Source: Lottia gigantea
Taxonomy: Eukaryota; Mollusca; Gastropoda; Lottiidae
Assembly: GCF_000327385.1 (NCBI RefSeq)
Contig: NW_008710601.1
Location: 1,383,355 to 1,447,354 of the forward strand
Direction: 5' to 3'
DNA length: 64,000 nt
The notes below the pieces were generated by a model, which worked only from the letters and a program-made list of their open reading frames with translations, made no database searches and was not told the origin of the DNA. The position numbers and the translations under genes are program-made. Below, piece after piece: positions 11,436-22,500 of the stretch (position 1 is the first letter of the stretch; every line of letters starts with the position of its first letter).

Positions 11436-13975
11436 AATAGACAGTGCGACTTAAGTGGCCCTCGGAGCATTGCGAGTAGCAACTGAGTTGTGAGTTGCGT
11501 TCAGAACTTGTGACCATTTACATTAATCATTAAGGTGTGGGGGACACCTTAAAAAACATTTCTGCTTTATTTTATTATTATACTTCGACATTTCAATTTA
11601 TCCATTCATTCATCCATCTATTTATCAATTTCGGGTGTTGACCTGATAAATTTTAATACTTACATATAATGATGATAAAGCAGCGAAAATTTAAGATTCT
11701 TCAGTGTTACAAAAATATATGTTAAAAATTGGATACAAACGTTTTTCTAAACGATATATTATGAAAGTGGAACACACTTATAGCATTACTTTTTTCAATT
11801 ACAAAAATATTTGACCAGATTTGCAGATATGAATTTATTTTGATTTCTATATCAAGAATTCGTTAGAACAGAAGCTCTTAGTCTTTTGCATGTTTCCCAT
11901 ACCAATGTTATAAAGCAATTGAAAATTCTAGAGTATTTATGGAAAATTATCAACTCTTTCTACCGATAGTATTTCTACCTCTTAAAGTAATTAGGTCATG
12001 TATATTATATATCTATCTTTTATCTAGTATAAATAAACTCGCCGACCATTAAGTGGTTAAATTTACTGTTTTTAGAACAAACTGCAATCATTAGCTCGCC
12101 ATCTTCCATATATAACATTTATAATCACTCTATTACCTTCATTATTTGTTTTATATACCCTAGTCTCCGTCTTACCAGTCGATAAGAGCTAGCTTATCTT
12201 CCTGAATATATGCCTTAAGACTAGTAATGTAGACATTTATGAACTCAAGATATATTATATTCTATTCTGAACAAGAAATTTTCAGGCGATTTGAAAATAA
12301 CTAACGGTAATATTTTTGATATTTTAATATTATATAGTTGGGAGGGCCTTTTATCCGTGGTACTGGACGTCACACGCCTTCTGGTGGGGTGCTTAAATGT
12401 CCATATAGTGCTGTTGGTTGTGGAACAATGTGTGGTAGAAATTTCATCTCCCGACAGCTTTGGGAGTTCGAATAAGAATGTCAATTAACATTAGCTGTCA
12501 TGAACAGCGATGTAGGACAAATTACTTAATTTTCTACGATTAGCATACTGATTAGCTACCAAACGTTTGGCTTTGGTGAAAGTGGCTGTAAAAACAATAT
12601 ATAATTGAAATTACGAAAGCACAAGCCGAAGAGAAAGTTCAGCAATACCAATTACTGTTATGTGCAGATTAGAAATGTGCAGTGTATATCAGGCACTCAT
12701 AAAAAAAAAACAAAAAATGTTTTCTGAAACAAATGGATACATTGAAATTAATGGGAAACCAAATTTTGTTTATCAGTAACCAACAACTGCTTGCTTTAAT
12801 GTTGGTTCTTAGGGTCTGCTAATTATCTCTGAGGTTGAAATTAAACTAAATATCTGACCTATTAACCCCATTCCATGCCGCCATAATAGTACTATACTAG
12901 TACATATTAATTACTGGTAAGAATTCTAATTGAAGACATCAATTTGATTAGTTGTAACCACAGGACATGGTAGTAGTGGTTCAAATAATCTGTTTCCTGA
13001 TGAACTGATAAAGTCATCTTTATAAATAGCCTCGCCATGACTGATAAACTTATTTTATAGAAAGATCCGTTTTTTCATAACCGAGTCTATTAGATCTACA
13101 AAATTAACTTGATTTTTCCTTTCCGGCATCAAACGTTTGTTAATCTGTGCCCCCTGGCCGGTATAAAATAACACCGAATCGTTTAACAATCCAATTATAA
13201 AAATACAACAATATTGCGTCATAACCAAATTGTAAATGGTTCATAATTATTTTTTCATCTCTGTGAAAAAAGATTCTTAATTTCTAGCCCGTGGCTTATA
13301 TAACCTCTTGAACCATTACTTTTTTCCTTCGTCCTATGGAACTATGGAAAGTTCGCAACTGCTGCATTTTTCCAATAACATACAGAGTTTTCAGTTTGAT
13401 TTTAGAATGCAACCTTTTCCTTACGATTTCCATCCTTTACACCAAAATATCTAGAAACTGGTCTAAAAAGATATTTACATTCAAAATGGGGCGTTCTCAA
13501 CTATGAATAAGATACTTAAATATTCTATAAGAACTTGATTACGGTTATTATCTTTGATAGGGATGTTGCTTGGATGAGAAAACAACACATTTCTTACTGC
13601 AGTGAATACGAGGACATTATAGAAGTTAAAATTACTAGGAATGGACTTCATACGATACAAACAATTCAGTAAGGTCACCATTTGACATGTAGAAAGATCA
13701 AGTTGCTCATAATTCTGCCAAAATTGGTCTAGGTCTCTTATATAATGCAAATGTCAGCTGAAATGTATTTGAATTTAAGATACATGGCTGGACTGTATTT
13801 TCGTTCTTAACTCAGACTTAACTAACAATACTTCAGCCTAAATAATACGTGATCAAACACATTAAAGTCTCCAAAACGTATTGAACATTTTCTGTGTCTG
13901 ATAAATAATGAACTAATTTACTTTCCTTGCTTACAACAATCAATCATTGGACTGCAAAGGCGCAATTATTCTTTA
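11436..13975. other. Unique AT-rich sequence, no gene seen
   Basis: Frames of at most 89 codons, none with recognisable features. A short A run lies near 12,700. No array or inverted-repeat element was recognised. Confidence 0.45.
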
Positions 13976-13978
13976 CAG

Positions 13979-14230
13979 GATGGAAGGTTCAAACCTGTCG
14001 TTCTCTGCTTCTTTCTACCCTCGTTCTATTTAAAGAAGACGGGGCTTCGGTCTGAATATTCCTCTTGATAAGATACAATTTTGATGCCATGGCAAATATT
14101 CTCACCAGATGGCCCTGCAAGAGCGCAGTTATCAAATGTATCACGGAAGATTCAACCTCGTCGTTCTCTGCTTCTTTTTACTCACGAGGCTTCGGCCATG
14201 GCAAGTAATCTCACCAGTTGGCCACCTTAC
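13979..14230. repeat. Tandem duplication, period about 166 bp
   Basis: GTCGTTCTCTGCTTCTTT, GGCTTCGG.C, CATGGCAA.TA and TCTCACCAG.TGGCC occur in order from 13,998 and again from 14,161. The second copy lacks about 50 bp present in the first. The 86-codon plus-strand frame at 14,081-14,341 arises from this duplicated sequence and is not called as a gene. Confidence 0.65.
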
Positions 14231-14819
14231 TGGCATAACCGAACAACATCATTAACAAGTTGGAGCTTATGTCATAGACTACCACGACATTCCACAAAGA
14301 TAAGGCAACTATATTCACATAACCACAGATCCTCAACGTGAGACCAACGGAAATTGTAAGAAGAATGCATAACTAATGTAGTTCTAAGTCATATAAGGCC
14401 AGCGGCGTGAAACATGTGTATGGTAAACAATTAGCCAACATAAATCTAATCCTATTAGATTTATAAGCTTCTGTCTCTGTATACTGCTGTTGAACAATGC
14501 CAGTAGAAAATGTTGATGCCATTGTTTCAAAAGGTCAGACCGACTCGTTCGGAAGCTGTATCGATAGAAAAATGATTGTTTAGTGCACTTAATATCATAT
14601 TGTATTATTTTTTACTTCCTTTTACTAGATTAAGTAGGTGAAAACAGATTAAGTAAAACGTCTCATAAGAGAGAGTTATGAAACATCGTATTATAAGCCA
14701 AATGTCAAAAAATGCGTTTACAATATTATCAGAGAATTAAATACGCAAAATACTAAATATTTGTTGGGAGATATTAACACAAAGAAACATACCAAAGTCT
14801 TTTAACCGTCACAGGTCTA
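14231..14819. other. Unique sequence, no gene seen
   Basis: No feature recognised. Base composition resembles the background. Confidence 0.4.
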
Positions 14820-15092
14820 TTACCGCTTGCATTGATGCTTTGTTTTCTTCCCGTTGGTCGGAGGGGTTGACATGGAAAAAGCGTCCAGTCGATCGGATGG
14901 GACTATAAACCGAGGCCTCGTGTGCAGGCTGTGCACATTAGAGACCCATCGACATTTGCAAATCGAAAAAGAGTAAGCAAATGCCACTGTTCTGGCAAAA
15001 TTTATCTCATTGTACAGGCGTTGCCCGTCTTCATTTATCTAATTAGGTGCAGAAGAGTAGGTCTTAACACTCCATACATTTCATTTCATTGT
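14820..15092 (+). mobile_element. SINE copy lacking a clear tRNA-like head
   Basis: The body is well preserved: GGTCGGAGGGGTTGACATGG, AAAGCGTCCAGTCG, GACTATAAACCGAGGCC, GCAGGCTGTGCACATTAGAG, GCAAATCGAAAAAGAGTA, TGGCAAAATTTATCTCATTG, GTTGCCCGTCTTCATT and the tail TCCATACATTTCATTTCATT. It shares GGTCGGAGGGG with the copy at 55,985, which hints at a subfamily. No clear target-site duplication was seen. Confidence 0.8.
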
Positions 15093-16046
15093 TTTTTTTT
15101 GTTCCACCAGGATGGAACGAACCATTCAGTAAATTGCAATAAATCAGAAATTAATTACTGATAAAATACAGAGCACCAATTAAAAGATCTAAAGAATTAA
15201 TTCGTATATAAGTCGCCATGAACATGTATAAATCTACACCACTCGAAGTGCACATTGCCAACATCAAAGATTACAGAAAAACAAATAACTTACATATTTC
15301 ACATTAAATCTGTATTTCCCAATCTGAAAAAAACCTTTTTCATTTCCAACATTTCCTTCTTCCTTCTTATCTCATGCTACAAAGACTTATTCCAGATTAT
15401 CACGAAAAGAGAGTTTTGTTATAAGGGCGTTTTAAATATACATCTATCAGATTATGAGCAAGGCTTAATTTTAAAAAAAACTTCACCGGGAAGTCAAGAA
15501 TATTCAACAATGGAACATAATAGTTTTGTTTCAGTACTTGAGATTCTTACATTCTTGAGGATATTAGTTTCTGCCACAAGTTTATACTATGTTTTTCAGT
15601 TGGAAGGGATGTGTGTTTCTGATATAAAATGCTTAGCAGGACATATAATTTCTTTCCGGATTTAACCAGGTCAGTCTGAACTGCATCTGTACTTCTTCAG
15701 CAAATACGATAATTCAATTAAATCATCTGAAAATTTTCAGGAACAGAATCGACTGATTCGGAATAATCTTTTACAAAACACTTTAAAAAAAAAAAAAAAA
15801 AAAAGGTTTAAACTGTGCTCTACTAAATCAATTATGAACCAACGAACTTTAATTTGGTATAATTTTAAATAATTTTTACGTTGACCTTTACTATTGCTAG
15901 CATTTTACTCCGTATTTTGTTCGAGGACATTTGACATCTTGATTGGTCGCAGAAAACCTAGTTTTTCTTAAGGTCATGTGTATGGATTGGAAAAGGTTCG
16001 TATATTTAGTCTAGTTTAGTTGTTGTAACACGATATTATATGGATC
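15093..16046. other. Unique sequence with a long A run
   Basis: A run of about 20 A lies at about 15,785-15,804. The plus-strand frame at 15,255-15,665 (136 codons) is Phe, Ile, Leu, Lys and Ser rich, has no recognisable domain, and is read as chance. A real small gene here cannot be excluded. Confidence 0.4.
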
Positions 16047-16060
16047 TCTCAATCCAGTTT

Positions 16061-16409
16061 GGCAGCAGCGGTGGTTCAGTAAGTTAGACACTTGCTCACT
16101 AACCTACAGGTCCAGGGTTCAATCCCAGCATAGGTCGAAATAATTCCTGCGGATTGTTCGTCCCGCTTTTACCCTGTCAGTGATGCGGGTAAGAGGTGCT
16201 GACATGGAAAAAAGCGTCTAGTCGTCCGAATGGGACACTAAACCGAGGCCCATTGTGCTATAGACTATGCACGTTAAAGACGCCCCCGACAGTTGAAAAT
16301 CGAAAAGAACAAGCTGGTCTGGCAAAATTTCTCTCATTGCACCCTGCATTGCATCATTACCCAACAGGGTGCAGAAATGTAGGACATGAAACTCCATTCA
16401 TTTCATTTC
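16061..16409 (+). mobile_element. Full-length tRNA-derived SINE
   Basis: This is the best preserved copy in the window. The tRNA-like head (16,061-16,140) has an A box TGGTTCAGTAAG at 16,072 and a B box GGTTCAATCCC at 16,116, exactly 44 bp apart as in tRNAs, which would form an internal RNA polymerase III promoter. A linker with CCCTGTCAGTGATGCGGGTA leads into the body (CATGGAAAAAAGCGTCTAGT, GGGACACTAAACCGAGGCCC, CACGTTAAAGAC, TTGCACCCTGCATTGC) and a TTCATTTCATTTC tail. A diverged flanking repeat (TCTCAATCCAGTTT against TCTCAACCCGGGTTT) looks like an old target-site duplication. Confidence 0.87.
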
Positions 16410-16422
16410 TCAACCCGGGTTT

Positions 16423-16649
16423 TTTGGCTGACATGCAAGAAGTCATTCTGGTGGGACAATAAACTGTGATCCTGTGTGCTACAGGCTGTGAACGTTAAAG
16501 GTCCTTCAACAGTTGAAATCGAAGAGAGAACGCTCATGTCGCTGTCCTTCCAAAATTTAATTTATTACACACTGCAAGGCGTTGCCGGTCTTCATTAGAC
16601 CAATGAGGTGTAACAAAGCAGAACGTAATGTCAATTCATTTTATTTCAT
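16423..16649 (+). mobile_element. Second, 5'-truncated SINE directly downstream
   Basis: GCTGACATG, TGGTGGGACAATAAACTGTG, CTACAGGCTGTGAACGTTAA, CAACAGTTGAAATCGAAGAG, GTTGCCGGTCTTCATTAGAC and a TTCATTTTATTTC tail match the SINE body in order. It lies head-to-tail with the previous copy, so two insertions occurred at nearly the same place. Confidence 0.78.
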
Positions 16650-17221
16650 GTCAATTAAACATTTTGAGTGCTTGGTTTCTGTCTCGGCCAAATGTAATAA
16701 TTTCTAGTCATTTCAAAGAATTGAATTTGTCTTGTCACAGATTTTCAGCGGTTAGAAAGGTTGCTGGAAAGTTTTTGCTTACGAAGAAGTGGTCTAAATA
16801 ATATCATACAAATATTGGCCAACACTAATGGTTGTCAATAACACTTGAACATTTTACATTTTGGGTAGGTAGTGTCAATGTTCTGCTAATTACTTAAATT
16901 CTTATAATACTAATTATTACACCTACTGTTTTGTGGTAATTTTCGCAATGGTGGTCAGCAATTGGACACCTCTGAATCTCATTTTATTTAATAGCTTTGT
17001 CAAATAGGTTTTCTTAAATGTCATTAGCCGTAGACTTCAAGGTGTGTTCCATTAATAATTAATAAGAACATTGTCCATAATAACCAATGAATTTTAAATT
17101 CGCTAAATTTTCTGATACCAGATTTCTGTACTCATTATTGAAATCAATTGCACGAAATAATAAGAAAACATTGACCACAGAACCTTCGTTCCATTTTTAT
17201 TAACTAATTTTAATTTAACCA
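16650..17221. other. Unique AT-rich sequence, no gene seen
   Basis: Nothing recognised beyond background. Confidence 0.4.
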
Positions 17222-17450
17222 CTTCAGTTTGCGTCTAAAGACCGGCCTCTTGAACATTCGTCAGTTTGGTGATCACCGCCAGCCAATCAAATGTCTGCCC
17301 TCTCCATCGCTGGGATTTTGTGACGCGAACAATGGTTGCATTCAATGTCTAATGCTTCTTGGAATACACCTTTTGTTACCGGTTTTCATAAGTCCATACT
17401 TGAACGGAGAAGTATAAAGGTAGAACACCAAACCCCATTCCATTTCATTT
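17222..17450 (+). mobile_element. Probable decayed SINE copy
   Basis: Only the 3' part is convincing. GTTACCGGTTTTCATAAGTC, GGAGAAGTATAAAGGTAGAA and CCATTCCATTTCATTT align with GTTGCCCGTCTTCATTAGCC, AGAAGAGTAGGACGTAAAA and the tail of younger copies. The upstream 120 bp are too diverged to align by eye and may instead be unrelated sequence. Confidence 0.4.
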
Positions 17451-18995
17451 GTATGACACTGCATACCACCAGACCAGTAGAAATTAATACTTCCGATCTA
17501 CATTGAAACAAAACGCAACCACATGGATATTATACAAATGATCAGCTTTAAACTTTAATTATCGATTGTCAATATCTAAAAAACGGGAATAATAAATTAG
17601 AATTATTTAAGGTAGAAATAATCGTTATACGATCGAGTGCACTTCGTTCATTTTGTTGCGATTGTAACTAATTATACAATACATGGTGTTTGTGGTACCA
17701 CTATGCTAAATATGTTACTGATCATAAATGACTTAAGTAAAATTTTCCAAATATCCCTGTCACTTTTAAGAATGGCAATTCTGTCTGTTGTTCTTTCAAC
17801 ATATTAAATACACTTGTACAGGTGGAAGTAACGGCAGTCTGAGTTTACTGGACGTCATAAATATTCTCACTCCCATATTCACTAAATATTTGTAGACGAA
17901 CACGTCGTCGTATTTTGATTTAAAATAGCGATGCAGTGATAGTGGTTAATAATACCTATCAACCGATTTAGCATATTACGAGACTAGTTTAAATTAAGTT
18001 TAAGAATAAGCCGTGGACCTTAGTGGGTCTCTAATGTTAATGATCTGTTGGACTGTTGGAGGCTTCAAGACACTAGTACCATGCTGCCCTCTACAGTAAA
18101 GGTCTTTGTAATTTCTATGTGTAAGGCCCCTCGTGGGCAGTCACAGCTCGCATAGGGCCTAATAATATTAACCTAGGTCGGGCCCGAGCAGAAGTTCTGA
18201 ACCATTTTATATAGTGTGATAACCTTTACTTTACCTTGTTACATTTTATATTTAAGTATGTATTTTTTCTGGGGTTATGGGTTTCCCTTAGGGTTTTGGA
18301 CCTGTGGACGTGTTAACCAGTCCGTATGGCAATGTAGCCACTGGATTCTCTAGTTTGAACATTTTCAGATCTAAAGCCGTTATGTCAGTATCAGCAAGTA
18401 GTGCCGTCGAGTTTAAACTATTAATTAATATATTAGATAAGTCAACTTGATTGGCACTAATACAGAGTGAAAGGAACTGGTTAAGGTGGACCTACGTAGA
18501 CTGAAGGTTAAAAACATCTCATCGAATTGTTCGTATACTCGCAGGTGATCAAATTGGACAGTTACAGATTTAGACCCCCGGGGCTGACGACAATTATGTA
18601 ATGCTAAAAGTAAGAATAATCACAAAGATAATGCGAACTGGTGAATTTGTTTTATTGAAAACCATTATCACAGTAGACGTTCAGTGAATTAAAAATCATT
18701 ATCTTTTGGAAACATTTAAAATACAGCACACGATTTGATTAGAAATATTGAGACGAGCAAAGATTAGATTTAATTCTGCGGAGACAATGTATTGAAATAT
18801 CCTGGTTAAATTCGGCTGAAAACCTCTAATTAGGGTGGGAATAAAGAATGCATTTCATTTCAAATATCTATTTACCAGTCGAAAATATATTTGCATGGCG
18901 TGTGCAGAATGCTTTCTCGGTATTAGAACTAATCTAATCTAAACCTTATCTCAATATTATTTTAAATAAAGATAACGTTCTGCATTTAAAGTTTT
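17451..18995. other. Unique AT-rich sequence, no gene seen
   Basis: No conserved frame. A short SINE-tail-like string GCATTTCATTTC occurs near 18,850 without a convincing body. A string TAGGGCCTAATAATATTAAC near 18,155 is unexplained. Confidence 0.4.
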
Positions 18996-18999
18996 CAAT

Positions 19000-19399
19000 C
19001 TTCTGGCAACGGAATAAAGCGCTGTATATGATTCAAAATAGGATCCAATACAAATGGTATAAATTCTTAAAACCATGTGGACATTCCTAAGGTAGAAATG
19101 ACTAACCTAAAAAAATATTGTTTTTTTTCAATTTTAATCATTCTAGAACAGAATTTAGACCATAGACTTTTTTGAACGTAGACCGCGGATTGTCCTTTTT
19201 ATAACTTTAACTCTGGATCGTATCTTTTTCAGAATACCTTGAATATTACGGATATTATATTAGAACACGTGGCATTACTCGCATATCATTATTGCCCGTG
19301 TTTTAATGAAAAATAGGCTACCCCAAGGAAAGGTAACTCTGTACATGATTTGGATCCTATTTTGAACTAGATATAGCGCTATAACGGATATGCTAGAAG
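19000..19399. mobile_element. Inverted-repeat element (MITE-like), about 400 bp
   Basis: The left end CTTCTGGCA..CGGAATAAAGCGCTGTAT with TTCAAAATAGGATCCAA is mirrored at the right end, whose complement reads CTTCTAGCATATCCGTTATAGCGCTATAT with TTCAAAATAGGATCCAA. The terminal inverted repeats are about 50 bp at roughly 80% identity. A weaker inverted match (TTCCTAAGGTAG against TACCTTTCCTTGG) continues inward. The interior has no coding frame, so this would be a non-autonomous DNA element. Confidence 0.65.
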
Positions 19400-20143
19400 T
19401 CCTAGGAACCTATTACTACTATGCTTTACGTAATCTGCCCATTATTTGAAACAATTGCTTTTAGCTCAAGTTTACTTGAAAGTTAATAAGGATCAAATAG
19501 TTAGTCAAGTATTTTTTCGAGGGCCTGGTTCACCTTCTTCCGGGTGATATTTTCGTACATGTGCTTGGTGTATGCTTTACCTTGAAAAAAAATACAATAT
19601 GACGTCTAACAGGCGGTTCGATCGTTTATTATCTAGATGTATTATGGATGCTTTAGCTCAAGTATTTTTAGGCATTTCCATGATGATTGATTCCCACTTC
19701 TTGACTTATTCGTGGTATTATTTTCTTTTCTTTTCAAAACTGAAGCGACAAACAGACAGTATTGGCCTTGAAAAAGTCAAAAAGTGCTTAAATCTTTTGC
19801 TGACATTTAAGTGGCATTTGATCGATTAAGTGTGACATGTAAGAAAATGTCGTTATCCGATGGCTATTTATAAATTAGTCAATAGTAAAGTGATAGCCGA
19901 CCACATCCGGATATTATTTTGGTCTGTTTACATACACTTAACAGTTAAAAAAGTTGTCACAACAACCCACTTACAACTGTGTGATTTAGTAAACATACTG
20001 ACATATCAGAGTAATGACACCTGAAGTGGATTCGTTTTCCGGAAGCTGCTTAAAACTGTTGAGTTGTTTGTGAAGTAGGTACAGATACCATCGACTGACA
20101 TAAACAGAGGACTTCAGTACCATGTGACTAAAATTCCTCTATC
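19400..20143. other. Unique sequence, no gene seen
   Basis: The 85-codon plus frame at 19,572-19,829 lacks any recognisable motif. No repeat was noted. Confidence 0.4.
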
Positions 20144-20322
20144 CAGTGGCGGAGCCAGATTTACGTCCAAGAGGGGGCGGGATATCTGAGATTGCCCAAA
20201 TCTCTAAGCGAGTTGTGAGATTTTTGCCCGAAAAACTTCCTTCCTTTTTGTATTCGAACCTGCAGCACCTTATCGCCCGAGTATCCAATTCGTTACCAAT
20301 AGAGCTACTCCAATGCCACTAG
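20144..20322 (-). mobile_element. hAT-like miniature element containing a tRNA-like segment
   Basis: The left end CAGTGGCGGAGCCAG and the inverted right end CTAGTGGCATTGGAG give weak terminal inverted repeats. The left 100 bp are homologous to the element at 38,178-38,320 (GGAGCCAG.TTTA.GTCC, ATTGCCC.AA, GAGATTTTTGC.CGAA.AACTT). On the minus strand the right part carries an A-box-like TAGCTCTATTGG (20,307-20,296) and a B-box-like GGTTCGAATAC (20,260-20,250), 47 bp apart, close to tRNA spacing. There is no matching acceptor stem, so it is not a functional tRNA gene. It may be a SINE-transposon chimera. Confidence 0.5.
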
Positions 20323-20942
20323 AAATGAGTTGAAAGCCGACACCGGACCGACTATCGGCAGCACTGACCGTGTGAATGGTATAAGAGTTAGGATCATGTA
20401 ATGAACCGTTTCATGTCAGCATACAACATGGACAGTGAACGAGTCTCGGTGATGATTGTATTTCTGTGATAGATGGGATTAGTCCCGTTCATTGTTTGGA
20501 AACGGGACTGCAACTGTGGAATTATTGATGACTTTAGAGCAGGCACTATTAATCAAAGGAAAACAAGAAAGAACTCTCTTGCATGTTTGAAATTAGATTC
20601 AAAATGAAGCCTTTGAGGATAATAGAATTTCCAGATGTCTAAATTAGCTATGCCAAGATACACATATTTCTTACTTATTTGTATGTAGAATAAAATAATG
20701 AACAAACGACATTTTTATAAGACTCTGAAGCCAAATTATTTCCATGTTTTCCTAATTTGGTGGGATCTGCATCAACGAGAAAGAATTTATTGCTCCTCAA
20801 AACGATTATACGAACATGTACATCACTGAACCGTATTGGGTTAATGGAGGCATGCCAAAAGAGTAAGCAATGAGAGACACATCGCCTGTGCGATGACTTG
20901 AATAAATCATCTTCACTCATAATGCCGGTCGACCCAGCTTTA
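20323..20942. other. Unique sequence, no gene seen
   Basis: Nothing recognised except GAACATGTACATCAC near 20,813, which reappears at 21,144 just before the second copy of the duplication described next. Confidence 0.4.
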
Positions 20943-21339
20943 AATGGGTACGGATAATCCGGGAAAGATCAGTGCCAAGAAGTTTGGCCTAGGACTCATT
21001 GGTACAAAGGATCCTTAATTTTGAACCTAGGTCACCTTGCAGAATATAGTTGTTTCTTTCCTACTTTTAACCTGCAGGATTAATCGGTCTCTGAGTGTAG
21101 GTCCTTAGCCGGATTAATACAATTCCTGGATCTCCTGTTATAGGAACATGTACATCACCGTTAATGGGTACGGATAATCCGGGAAATAACAAAGCCAAGA
21201 GGTTTGGTCTAGGATTCGCTGGTACAAAGGATCCTCAGCTGCTATCCTTGTAAAATATAGTTGTTTTTTTTCTTTCTTTTTAATCTATGGGCTAAATCGG
21301 TCTCTGGATGTAGGCCCCTCGCCGAATTAATGCAATTCC
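20943..21339. repeat. Tandem duplication, period 220 bp
   Basis: GGGTACGGATAATCCGGGAA begins at 20,945 and 21,165. Both copies continue with GCCAAGA.GTTTGG.CTAGGA, TGGTACAAAGGATCCT, ATATAGTTGTTT, TAATCGGTCTCTG or TAAATCGGTCTCTG, TGTAGG.CC and CAATTCCTGGATCTC. Identity is roughly 80%. The unit could be a mobile element that inserted twice, but no termini are evident. Confidence 0.7.
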
Positions 21340-22340
21340 TGGATCTCAAAACTGTCTGTCACTGACTGTAATCATGAATCATAAGGATGCCTTTGAGACA
21401 TCGACGCAAAGTACGATCACGAGTCTGCTATGTCTTATGACTTGTTTAATTGTTGACCTATACTAGGAAGTAGTCCTCAACGCAGGTGCCAATTCAAGTA
21501 AATTATGATATATTGTTTTAGCCAGACTCTTCCTGGCAAATATGTTGCACTTTTAATGAGTTGAAGTAAACTACCGGGCAAAAGGAAGTCTTCCCGAAAA
21601 CGAAAACCAAAGGCAGTATATATCATAGGAGATTTAAGATGATTAATTTATAAATAGAAGTCATTTGCCATGAAGGCTGGCGCTGCCACTGCCACTGCCA
21701 CTGTGCAATTTCCAATGCTAAAATGGGTGTTGCGATAAAGTCCAGTCCTCTGACCAGTACAACGCACGTCAGTCGTGGATTTCGCAGTTTAGAGTACCTT
21801 CTGATCTTCTCTCTAACAAGGCTGTTGTTGAATTTTTTTCGATATTGCTATATGCAAACACTGTTTTATAGAAGCCCAACATCGTCATCAAAGCTCTATA
21901 ACAGCTTATATTGATTTAACAAATTCTTCGATATTAAAGATAAATTAGGAAGGTTTGATAAATAAACACCACTTTTCCCCAGAAGTTATCGCTTAGTAAA
22001 CAAATTTTACTGAACGTGCCAATTACGTCAAAACCTAGTGTCAGGCAAAGATAGGACTTGTGGGAACAAGATGTTTATCTATCAAAGATGATTGATAAAC
22101 TTGGTTGAGTTCTGGGTTTTTTCCTCCGAATCTGAATGATTTTTTGACCTGATACGTCTATTTAAAGACTTTTTATTTATTTAATCGACATTGTTTATGA
22201 ATACTAGACTGAGGATATTTTTGAAATATTTTAAAATGTTTATATTGAAATAGCGTTGATTTGTATCTTGTTATGAAATGTTGTGAAGATGCTTTCTGAT
22301 GAACATGATTTTGAGTCTCGGCAGATATGCTATGTTTGTT
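21340..22340. other. Unique sequence, no gene seen
   Basis: A short CTGCCA triplication lies at 21,683-21,700. Otherwise nothing is recognised. Confidence 0.4.
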
Positions 22341-22344
22341 TTAC

Positions 22345-22500
22345 TGGATTCAGACTGGTTGGCCCAGACTAGTGTCATTGATTAGGGATTTGAATCTCAC
22401 AAATGTACCGGCCTTCAAGGTGTTCTTGATCGACTGGATAGTTTTCCGTCTGTTAATCTTTGTTATTTTTCATTTGATCTGGAATTCTTTTGTTTTTACA
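22345..22500 (+). repeat. Dispersed repeat, copy 2 (relative at 3,800)
   Basis: TTTGAATCTCACAAATGTAC followed by CGGCCTTCAAGGTG corresponds to the 3,830 region. Later matches (CTGTTAATCTTTGTTATTTT, TTGATCTGGAATT) are scattered. The 67-codon frame across it is not considered a gene. Confidence 0.35.

Noticed and set aside
14081-14341. 86-codon plus-strand frame with Trp and His
   Set aside because: It spans the edge of a local 166-bp duplication and has no recognisable domain.
15255-15665. 136-codon plus-strand open frame
   Set aside because: The composition is that of random AT-rich codons (Phe, Ile, Leu, Lys, Ser), with no domain. It is kept only as a faint possibility.
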